A stretch of DNA of 64,000 bases. Origin: Shewanella putrefaciens. Lineage in GTDB: Bacteria; Pseudomonadota; Gammaproteobacteria; Enterobacterales; Shewanellaceae. This document shows, piece after piece, positions 53,960-61,384 of the stretch; the first letter of the stretch is position 1; every line of letters begins with the position of its first letter. The DNA lies in the NCBI RefSeq assembly GCF_016406325.1, contig NZ_CP066370.1, positions 1,612,001 through 1,676,000 on the forward strand, read 5' to 3'. Below the pieces are notes generated by a model that searched no databases, was not told where the DNA came from, and saw only the letters and a program-made list of their open reading frames with translations. The position numbers and the translations under genes are program-made.

Positions 53960-56284
53960 ATGAATCGATTCATCTTAGGCTTTAGTGCCAGTTTATTATC
54001 AGCGATGTTATGGCCATCGTTGCCGCCTGTAGCTTATCTACCCTATCTTTTGGTCGGGGCTTTAATCTTATATCAAAAAGCACCGCTTTGTTCAGGTGTA
54101 CTCTTTGCAATGCTGTGGCTAACGGTTTTTTGCTTAGGATTATCTAGGCAGGACCTTCCTGTGCAACAACAACCTCTACAGGTGAGGGGTGAAATCATAT
54201 CACTAGTTAGCCAAAACAGCGACTGGCTTAGTTTGGATATTGCCATCATTAAACCAAATTTAATCTTAAGACCCCGCGCAAAACTAAGATTGACATGGAA
54301 AGCGCCACCAGACGTGGCAGTCGGGCAGGTTTGGTTATTCACTATTACACCTAAAAGTGTGTCTAATGTGCTGAACCAAGGCGGATATAATGAGCAGAAG
54401 CAATTAATTAGTCAGCATATTGTTGGTAAAGGACGAGTGATAAAAGCGGAATTAATTGAGAGTCAGCCTTCCTTAAGAAATCAACTCGTATCGGCATTAG
54501 CTCCTCAATTGGCGCCATTGCAACAGGGAGATCTTCTACTGGCGTTAATTTTGGGAGATAAGCAGCTTATTTCATCTGAACGCTGGCAAATGCTAAGGCA
54601 AACGGCAACAGGGCATTTAGTGGCAATATCAGGCTTACATTTATCTGTGGTTACAGCATGGATTTATGCTGTGATGATATTTGGATTAACTCGTTTTGTT
54701 CCTCATCCTAGTCGGCGAAATTGGGTTTTTGCGTTGTTACTGTCAGGCATAGGCGCTGCATTTTATGCTTATTTAGCGGGTTTTGGGATATCGACACAAC
54801 GTGCACTGGTGATGATATTACTCTTAATGTTACTCAGTTTATTAAAGCGGTTTTCGAGTCCATGGGAACGCTTGTTATTTGCTTTATTTATGGTGCTATT
54901 GATTGATCCTCTTGCTTGTTTAAGTGCTGGGTTTTGGCTGTCATTTTGTGCATTAGCCATTATTTTGTATACCTTAGAGGCCGCTCCTAAAGTACACCAA
55001 TTAACTAATGACATCACCCCTTTAGGGCGTGTTCGTGCAGGGTTATTGCAATTTTGGTCTATTCAATGGCGATTGAGTCTTGGGCTTGGATTCGTGCAAG
55101 CGGTGCTTTTTGGTGGCATAAGTGCACATAGTCTGTGGATTAATATGCTTGCAGTACCTTGGTTTAGTTTTGTGGTTATCCCCATCGCAATGGCGGGCTT
55201 TGTGTGCTGGTGGATTGGTACTGCGCTTGGATTCTCCTGGATGGGCTTACTCGAACTAAGCAATTGGGCCTTGATGCCCTATGGACAATTATTAGCGATA
55301 AGCGGTCAGTTACCCATTCATTGGCAAGTGGTCTCCGAAAGTGTATTGGCATTGGCATTGTGTGGAGTATTAGGCGGTGTATTATGGCGTTACATCCCTA
55401 AACAACGTCTATATTGGCCTTGGCGTTTTATAGTGAGCTTACTCTTTGTTCCGTTTCTCTTATCATTTTTATTAAAATGGTTACCTTTAAAGTCAGCGAC
55501 TTGGTCAATGCATTTATTAGATGTAGGGCAGGGGTTAGCTGTTGTTATAGAGAAAGAAGGCCGAGGACTAATTTATGACACTGGCGCCGCATTTGGAGAG
55601 AGTTTTAGTTACAGTCAACGGGTGATTATTCCTTTTTTAAATGCTAAAGGGATCCGAGAAATTGACTATGTGTTTATTAGCCATAGCGATAACGATCACG
55701 CTGGCGGAGCCTCTGCTCTCTTAGCGGCTTATCCTAAAGCTCAATGGATAACCGATGTAACTGAAATAGCTGGAAAGGGCTGTAGACCTCAGCAAATTAA
55801 CTGGCAGGACCTTAAAATAAGCATCATTTTTCCACAAAAACCAATAGCGGGAAATAATGGTTCTTGTGTCGTGCGCATTGATGATACTCAGCAGCGTGTC
55901 TTATTGACGGGGGATATTGAAAAAAATAGTGAAATGAAATTATTAACGCAAGTCAAAATGCAGCCGACGATATTAATGAGTCAAGTCTTAATCGCTCCAC
56001 ACCACGGTAGCAAAAGCTCATCAACCGAAGCATTTATTGATGCAGTTTCCCCTGAGCTTGTTCTTTTCCCCGCGGGGCTCGGAAATCGATACGGTTTTCC
56101 TAAACCCGTGGTGGTTGATCGTTATCAGGCGCGGAATATCCCTCATTTAACCACAGGAATAGAAGGGCAGATTAGTGTGATTTTTCGCCATGATAGTCGA
56201 GAAGTGAAAACCTATAGGCGCGATCTTGCGCCATTTTGGTACAACCGCTTGTTTAGATTTGGTGACTTGATTAATCCAGAGTAG
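53960..56284 (+). CDS. comEC: DNA internalisation protein ComEC/Rec2
   Basis: This 774-residue membrane channel has an N-terminal DUF4131 region, a multi-helix competence domain (about 200-500, beginning GHLVAISGLHLSVV) and a C-terminal metallo-beta-lactamase-like domain (about 518-750, with MHLLDVGQGLAVVIE, ISHSDNDHAGGASAL and APHHGSKSSS). It would carry single-stranded DNA across the inner membrane. It is 33 bp upstream of msbA. A ComEA-like gene lies elsewhere in the window. Confidence 0.93.
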   Translation: MNRFILGFSASLLSAMLWPSLPPVAYLPYLLVGALILYQKAPLCSGVLFAMLWLTVFCLGLSRQDLPVQQQPLQVRGEIISLVSQNSDWLSLDIAIIKPNLILRPRAKLRLTWKAPPDVAVGQVWLFTITPKSVSNVLNQGGYNEQKQLISQHIVGKGRVIKAELIESQPSLRNQLVSALAPQLAPLQQGDLLLALILGDKQLISSERWQMLRQTATGHLVAISGLHLSVVTAWIYAVMIFGLTRFVPHPSRRNWVFALLLSGIGAAFYAYLAGFGISTQRALVMILLLMLLSLLKRFSSPWERLLFALFMVLLIDPLACLSAGFWLSFCALAIILYTLEAAPKVHQLTNDITPLGRVRAGLLQFWSIQWRLSLGLGFVQAVLFGGISAHSLWINMLAVPWFSFVVIPIAMAGFVCWWIGTALGFSWMGLLELSNWALMPYGQLLAISGQLPIHWQVVSESVLALALCGVLGGVLWRYIPKQRLYWPWRFIVSLLFVPFLLSFLLKWLPLKSATWSMHLLDVGQGLAVVIEKEGRGLIYDTGAAFGESFSYSQRVIIPFLNAKGIREIDYVFISHSDNDHAGGASALLAAYPKAQWITDVTEIAGKGCRPQQINWQDLKISIIFPQKPIAGNNGSCVVRIDDTQQRVLLTGDIEKNSEMKLLTQVKMQPTILMSQVLIAPHHGSKSSSTEAFIDAVSPELVLFPAGLGNRYGFPKPVVVDRYQARNIPHLTTGIEGQISVIFRHDSREVKTYRRDLAPFWYNRLFRFGDLINPE

Positions 56285-56316
56285 AATGTGCACTTTGCCA
56301 TAATTTAGTGTTATCA

Positions 56317-58125
56317 ATGACAGCATCTCCTAATAACGAAATGTGGGTAGTTTTCAAACGATTACTGGGCTATCTCAAACCAATGAAAGGCATGTTTTTG
56401 CTTTCCGTTGCCGGGCTTATTGTTTATGGGGTCGTCGATGCGGCCTTCATCGCTTTTATCGGCCCCTTTATCGATAAAGGATTTTCAAGTGGTGCCCCTA
56501 CTGCAATCAGTAGCAGCATTGCCTTGCCGAATAACCAAGGGTTTCATGCCAACAATGATGTGTTAATGATGGCACCACTTGTGGTTATCTTAATGTTTTC
56601 CCTACGAGGTCTTGCCAACTTTATTTCAACCTATGGCATCTCTTATATGAGTGCTCGTTTGATCATGGATATGCGTCAGCAAGTGTTTGAGCATTATCTC
56701 AGCCTACCCGTAAGCTACATGGATAAAGAAAATACGGGAAATTTAATATCTAAAGTCACCTTTGATACTGAACAGATTGCAAGGGCATCTGGTAGTGCAT
56801 TGATTTCTATTGTAAGAGACAGTGTTACTGTGATGGGGATGTTAGTACTCATGTTCTACAATTCGTGGAAGCTATCCCTTTGTATCTTGGTGATTGGCCC
56901 GCTTATGGGGTTGGTCATGACTATGGTCAGTCGCCGTTTCCGTAAGGTTTCTAAGCAAATTCAAACAGCTATGGGAGGGGTGAGTGCGACCACAGAGCAG
57001 ATGATTAAAGGCCATAAAAACGTTTTAGCCTTTGGTGGACAAGAAACTGAAATTGCTCGTTTTGCAAAGGTGAATGATAAAAATCGTAATCAAAATATGA
57101 AATTAGCCGTAGCTCAAGCGATAAGTCAACCTGTGATTATGGTGATTGGTTCTTTCGCTTTAGCATTTGTACTGTATGCCGCCAGTTTAGACAGTATGAA
57201 AACGGATCTTACCGCTGGGACATTTGCCACTATTTTGGGTGCGATGATGGCCATGTTACAGCCCATCAAAAACTTAACCCGCGTGAATGCTGAGTTTCAG
57301 CGTGGTATTGCTGCTTGTACCACAGTGTTTGAATTATTAGATACTTTACCTGAATCCGATACAGGAACTTACACTGTTAAACGGGCTCAAGGTAATTTAC
57401 GTTTTGATGAGGTTTGTTTTAGCTATGAAGGCCAAGAACGCCGAGCCCTCGATCATGTCAGCTTTGAGGTTAAACAAGGCCAAACTTTGGCATTAGTAGG
57501 GCGTTCAGGCTCGGGTAAATCAACCATTGCAAGTTTGGTGACGCGTTTCTACACAGGGTTAGAGTCTGGCGATATTTTGCTCGATGATGTGAGTATTTAT
57601 GATTACTCGTTGAAATCACTACGTAATCAAGTGGCTCTTGTCTCTCAACAAGTGACTTTGTTTAACGATACTATTGCTAACAATATTGCTTACGCATATC
57701 CAGGTGAAGTGACCCGTGGGCAAATCATTGAGGCGGCAACACTTGCCCATGCGATGGAGTTTATCGATCAGCTTCCTGAGGGATTGGATACACAAATCGG
57801 GGAGAATGGCGTGCTGTTGTCTGGTGGACAAAGGCAGCGTATTGCCATCGCACGCGCTATGTTGCGTGATGCACCTGTGCTTATCCTGGATGAAGCGACT
57901 TCAGCGCTTGACACTGAGTCTGAGAAAGCGATCCAAAAGGGACTTGATAATTTGCGTCAAAACCGCACTTCAGTGGTTATTGCTCACCGATTATCAACCA
58001 TTGAAAGTGCAGATCAGATCCTCGTGGTAGACCAAGGTCGTATTGTTGAGCGAGGCACCCACAAATCCTTACTGGAAATGGGTGGTATGTATGCCAAGCT
58101 GTATCAAATGCAATTTGGTAACTAG
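56317..58125 (+). CDS. msbA: Lipid A/phospholipid flippase MsbA
   Basis: This 602-residue half-transporter has six membrane segments (about 25-310), then the ABC domain (about 340-600) with Walker A GRSGSGKST (about 382), signature LSGGQRQRIAIARA, Walker B VLILDEATSALD and the H-loop histidine IAHRLST. It flips lipid A-core across the inner membrane. The start at ATG 56317 is chosen over a GTG three codons upstream. The stop abuts the lpxK start without a gap. Confidence 0.95.
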   Translation: MTASPNNEMWVVFKRLLGYLKPMKGMFLLSVAGLIVYGVVDAAFIAFIGPFIDKGFSSGAPTAISSSIALPNNQGFHANNDVLMMAPLVVILMFSLRGLANFISTYGISYMSARLIMDMRQQVFEHYLSLPVSYMDKENTGNLISKVTFDTEQIARASGSALISIVRDSVTVMGMLVLMFYNSWKLSLCILVIGPLMGLVMTMVSRRFRKVSKQIQTAMGGVSATTEQMIKGHKNVLAFGGQETEIARFAKVNDKNRNQNMKLAVAQAISQPVIMVIGSFALAFVLYAASLDSMKTDLTAGTFATILGAMMAMLQPIKNLTRVNAEFQRGIAACTTVFELLDTLPESDTGTYTVKRAQGNLRFDEVCFSYEGQERRALDHVSFEVKQGQTLALVGRSGSGKSTIASLVTRFYTGLESGDILLDDVSIYDYSLKSLRNQVALVSQQVTLFNDTIANNIAYAYPGEVTRGQIIEAATLAHAMEFIDQLPEGLDTQIGENGVLLSGGQRQRIAIARAMLRDAPVLILDEATSALDTESEKAIQKGLDNLRQNRTSVVIAHRLSTIESADQILVVDQGRIVERGTHKSLLEMGGMYAKLYQMQFGN

Positions 58126-59139
58126 ATGCAAACGCTCGTTAATAAAATTTGGTATCAGGGCCATCCATTACAATGGCTGTTACTGCCTTTATCCTTTGTA
58201 TTTGGATTCATCACCTTTGTGCGCCGAGGTTTATTCCAATTAGGGTTAAAAGCGCAAACCATACTCCCTGTTCCTGTGATTGTGGTCGGTAATATTACGG
58301 TAGGCGGAAGTGGTAAAACGCCAATGGTCATTTATCTGATCGAGTTATTACGTGCACATGGTTTTAATCCTGGTGTGATAAGCCGTGGTTATGGTGCGAA
58401 TATTGATGGTGTTAAGCAGGTTGCCTATAACGCAAGTGCCACCGATGTAGGTGATGAACCTGCGATGATTGTTGCACGCTCTGGTGTTCCTATGGTTGTC
58501 GGTTCTAAGCGTGTAGAGGCTGCAAATGTCCTTATCGCTGAGCATGGCGTTGATGTGATCATTTGTGATGATGGTTTACAACATTACGCACTTGGACGGG
58601 ATATTGAACTTGTCGTCATTGATGGCCAACGCCGTCTAGGAAATGAGTATTTACTACCTGCAGGGCCCTTAAGGGAAGGGCCTTGGCGGCTTAAAGACGT
58701 TGACTTTGTGGTTATTAATGGCGGCAATGCAGATGTGGGGCAATTTGAAATGCAACTGGCACCGACACAGGTAAAAGCGGTGGATGGTAATATCATCACC
58801 ACTGACTTTGATAAATCACAGCCTCTTGTCGCTATAGCTGGTATTGGTAATCCCACTCGTTTCTTCGATTCGTTACAAGCGCAAGGCTATCAAGTGGTGT
58901 TATCCCACGGGTTTGATGACCATCAAGCCTACGATAAAAAACAATTATGTGATTTGGCAAAAGACCTTCCGCTGATGATGACCGAAAAAGATGCGGTTAA
59001 ATGTCGCGATTTTGCACAAGAAAACTGGTGGTATTTGGCGGTCAATGCCAAGCTATCGCCACAATTTGATGAGCAGCTATTAAGCCGTCTTCACGAGGTG
59101 GTTGCTGCTAAACAAGGAAACTCTCATGGCATTCGATAA
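58126..59139 (+). CDS. lpxK: Tetraacyldisaccharide 4'-kinase
   Basis: This 337-residue kinase phosphorylates lipid A disaccharide at the 4' position. It has an N-terminal membrane segment (about 15-33) and a P-loop [11 protein letters not shown] (about 55-65). Other conserved parts are SRGYG (about 87) and [18 protein letters not shown] (about 145-162). The gene begins immediately at the msbA stop and overlaps the Trm112 gene by 14 bases, so it is one operon. Confidence 0.95.
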   Translation: MQTLVNKIWYQGHPLQWLLLPLSFVFGFITFVRRGLFQLGLKAQTILPVPVIVVGNITVGGSGKTPMVIYLIELLRAHGFNPGVISRGYGANIDGVKQVAYNASATDVGDEPAMIVARSGVPMVVGSKRVEAANVLIAEHGVDVIICDDGLQHYALGRDIELVVIDGQRRLGNEYLLPAGPLREGPWRLKDVDFVVINGGNADVGQFEMQLAPTQVKAVDGNIITTDFDKSQPLVAIAGIGNPTRFFDSLQAQGYQVVLSHGFDDHQAYDKKQLCDLAKDLPLMMTEKDAVKCRDFAQENWWYLAVNAKLSPQFDEQLLSRLHEVVAAKQGNSHGIR

Positions 59140-59305
59140 AAAACTTCTGGATATAGTAGCTTGCCCTGTATGCAAGGGAAAACTTGAGTACGATAAAACT
59201 GCACAACAGTTGATCTGCAAAGCGGATAAATTGGCATACCCTATTACAGAAGGTATACCTGTACTATTGGAAAATCGTGCCACTCCAATAACAGAAACGG
59301 TGTAA
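59126..59305 (+). CDS. ycaR: Trm112 family protein (YcaR-like)
   Basis: This 59-residue protein matches Yca[38 protein letters not shown]. The CxxC and a later Cys suggest a zinc-ribbon, like Trm112 methyltransferase partners. ATG 59126 is chosen because AAGGAA lies eight bases upstream; the frame also extends to 59102. In E. coli kdsB follows, but here no kdsB is present. Confidence 0.92.
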   Translation: MAFDKKLLDIVACPVCKGKLEYDKTAQQLICKADKLAYPITEGIPVLLENRATPITETV

Positions 59306-59330
59306 GCTAACCAGTGCTAACCTGTAGTGT

Positions 59331-59373
59331 ATGCGCGTAGTGTCATTTATACGCGCATATACGCGCATTTTTT
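59331..59373 (+). terminator. Terminator with two alternative 3' arms after ycaR
   Basis: ATGCGCGTA (59331-59339) can pair with TACGCGCAT at 59350-59358 or with an identical copy at 59360-59368. Only the second is followed at once by TTTTTT. Alternate pairing could tune termination. It also lies just past the convergent lipoprotein gene. Confidence 0.65.
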
Positions 59374-59375
59374 CG

Positions 59376-59846
59376 TTAAAATTGCACAAATTTTTGTCTA
59401 TCTGCGTCAGTTGCACCTTCTTTGCATTCTCCGCGTATTTCACCTCGCCCAGACTCGATCATACGACTTAATTCGAAGTATCCTTCGCGGCAGTAACCTG
59501 TCATTTCTAACGTTTTTATGAGGCCAAGTTCTACCTGCTGCCCCCAGATTTCGAGTATTGCTTCCTTCTCCTTATAGCTTCTACGCAGTTCTTGGGGATC
59601 CTGTGATTTTTGACGCATTCGATCTTCATGGGGGAAAGGGCGCTCAGTATTGTCCCTGATTGACGCTTCATCAATAAGATTCGCTTGATAGATAAAGAGT
59701 TTCAGACCATCTGCTTTAATATCAGTTGTTAACCTATCTTTTAATTTACCTGCTAATTCAGTTGGATCAATGGGAGCGCTACTACAGGCGATAAGCGATA
59801 TACAGCTTAGGGCGACAAGGCTGATAGATCTCAATGACATAATCAA
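59376..59846 (-). CDS. Hypothetical lipoprotein
   Basis: I do not recognise this 156-residue protein. It has a lipoprotein signal (lipobox LIAC, Cys about residue 21) and a charged, mainly helical mature part with two conserved-looking cysteines (YCREGYF and GECKEG, about 118 and 140). It should be anchored to a membrane and face the periplasm. It is monocistronic, between the LPS operon and a membrane protein gene. Confidence 0.65.
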   Translation of the reverse strand: MIMSLRSISLVALSCISLIACSSAPIDPTELAGKLKDRLTTDIKADGLKLFIYQANLIDEASIRDNTERPFPHEDRMRQKSQDPQELRRSYKEKEAILEIWGQQVELGLIKTLEMTGYCREGYFELSRMIESGRGEIRGECKEGATDADRQKFVQF

Positions 59847-59990
59847 TTTTTTACTCGTAGGTTATTAACTTCCAGAAGAATACCTTAATATGGAGGCAAA
59901 TATCATAGAATTATGGCGATTTTTGCTATATGACTTTTTACTGCGTAAGGTCTGATGAATAACGGACATTGAAACAAGGAATAAGCGTTG

Positions 59991-60680
59991 ATGTGGGAGT
60001 TTTGGTCTGGTCAACTAGCGCAAATTGAATGGAGTATGAGTTTAGTCCAAGTGATCGCTTTAGCGCTGTTGGTACTCTGGGTTTATATTATTTGGCCGAA
60101 GGAAGAGTTACAGCAAGTTGCGAAGGATAAGGGGCTACAGCGGCGATTGCTACTGACGTTGGTCGTCATCAATGCACTATGGCTTTTAAATGCCAGTATC
60201 CAGCTCAGTTTGCATTTGCATTTCTTAGGGATAGTGACCTGCTTATTGCTGTTCGGTTGGCGGTTAGCCACAGTCAGTTTGCTATTGCCTTGTGCATTTT
60301 TCAGTCTTTTTGTCCTAAAACAACCGGGTGTATTTGGCGCATTTGGTTTATTTGCTATAGCGATACCACTGTTTTTATCTTTCATGTTGTATAGCCGCAG
60401 CTACCATCTTTTTCCCAAACATATCTTTGTTTTTATCTTTGTCGGTGCCTTTATTAATGCGGGATTATCAACGGTATTTCACCAGTTTAGTTGGGCAATT
60501 TGGTTGTGGTTTTCAGCAGATTATAACTGGGAGTTATTAGTTGATAACTACTTAATTTTAATACCATTGCTGGCTTTTCCTGAAGCATTGTTAAATGGGA
60601 TGGCTGTTACACTGCTGGTGGTGTACCAACCCCAGTGGTTATTTGATTATTCGGATCGCGAATATTTATGGCGAAAATAA
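59991..60680 (+). CDS. Polytopic membrane protein, CbiM-like
   Basis: This 229-residue protein has about six or seven hydrophobic segments. A weak resemblance to energy-coupling factor permease proteins of the CbiM type is seen (LLPCAFFSLFVLKQPGVFGAFG region and the FPEALLNGMAVTLL segment). No ATPase or T-component gene is adjacent, so transport of cobalt or nickel is not established. ATG 59991 lies just after an in-frame TTG; AAGGA is ten bases upstream. Confidence 0.6.
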   Translation: MWEFWSGQLAQIEWSMSLVQVIALALLVLWVYIIWPKEELQQVAKDKGLQRRLLLTLVVINALWLLNASIQLSLHLHFLGIVTCLLLFGWRLATVSLLLPCAFFSLFVLKQPGVFGAFGLFAIAIPLFLSFMLYSRSYHLFPKHIFVFIFVGAFINAGLSTVFHQFSWAIWLWFSADYNWELLVDNYLILIPLLAFPEALLNGMAVTLLVVYQPQWLFDYSDREYLWRK

Positions 60681-60702
60681 AGTTAGGTTTATCTATCGAT
60701 AG

Positions 60703-60730
60703 AAGGCACTTAGCTTGGACTAGGTGCCTT
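60703..60730 (+). terminator. Hairpin after the CbiM-like gene
   Basis: AAGGCACTTAG pairs with CTAGGTGCCTT (one G-U) across six bases. The following sequence, GGATATTTTA, is only weakly T-rich. It lies 22 bp after the stop and just before the 3' end of the convergent glutaredoxin gene. Confidence 0.5.
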
Positions 60731-60737
60731 GGATATT

Positions 60738-61094
60738 TTATGCAAAACGTTGTTCTAAGTAATTGATAATATCTTTAGATTCGTACAACCATTGCACTTG
60801 ACCATTTTCTTCGATTCTTAAGCAAGGTACTTGCTGTTTGCCACCTTGAGTCATTAACTCATCCTTATGGGGAGATTTTTTCGCATCAAGTGTTTGAATA
60901 TTCAGCCCTTGTCTAAGCATTGCTCTGCGTACTTTTACGCAAAATGGGCAGGCAGGATATTGATAAAGTGCCATAGCTTGGGTTTCTGCATCAATTTTTT
61001 GTTGCTCCTCCTGCGGACGTTGTCGCTTATTAGGTGCAAAAACAACGTTTAGAAACAAAATAATCCGGCCTAAAATCCAGCGAATAATGAACAT
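60738..61094 (-). CDS. Membrane-anchored glutaredoxin family protein
   Basis: This 118-residue protein has an N-terminal membrane segment (about 3-20), a charged linker, and a glutaredoxin domain (about 40-118) with the CPFC dithiol (about 50-53) and a conserved VPCLRI cis-proline loop. It is a small thioredoxin-fold oxidoreductase tethered to the inner membrane. Its reductant and substrate are unknown. It appears monocistronic. Confidence 0.85.
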   Translation of the reverse strand: MFIIRWILGRIILFLNVVFAPNKRQRPQEEQQKIDAETQAMALYQYPACPFCVKVRRAMLRQGLNIQTLDAKKSPHKDELMTQGGKQQVPCLRIEENGQVQWLYESKDIINYLEQRFA

Positions 61095-61323
61095 GAGTAC
61101 CTCGAGTAAAAGTCGAATTGAGCGCGTTACAGGTGCCTATTATCAAGTACGCTGACGAATCAGTTGGATGTGTCTGATTAGTCTTATATTGTGGACCGTG
61201 TGATCGCCTTCGCATAAAGCGGCAAAGTGTAACCTAATGCGCAAAACAATGCACGAAACGGTCCGTAGCTTAAGTTGTAACAAGTGTGGTAGGCCATGAA
61301 ATATTAGTTAAGCACCATGAAGG

Positions 61324-61350
61324 AAACGCCCTGCAAATTGCAGGGCGTTT
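61324..61350 (-). terminator. Terminator after the DUF748 gene
   Basis: A perfect 13-bp stem, AAACGCCCTGCAA with TTGCAGGGCGTTT around a single base, lies about 35 bp past the DUF748 gene stop. On the minus strand only three T follow, so efficiency is uncertain. Nothing else was identified between 61095 and 61384. Confidence 0.6.
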
Positions 61351-61384
61351 AGCTGCGCGGGAGGTTACGATTTAATCGCGTAAT

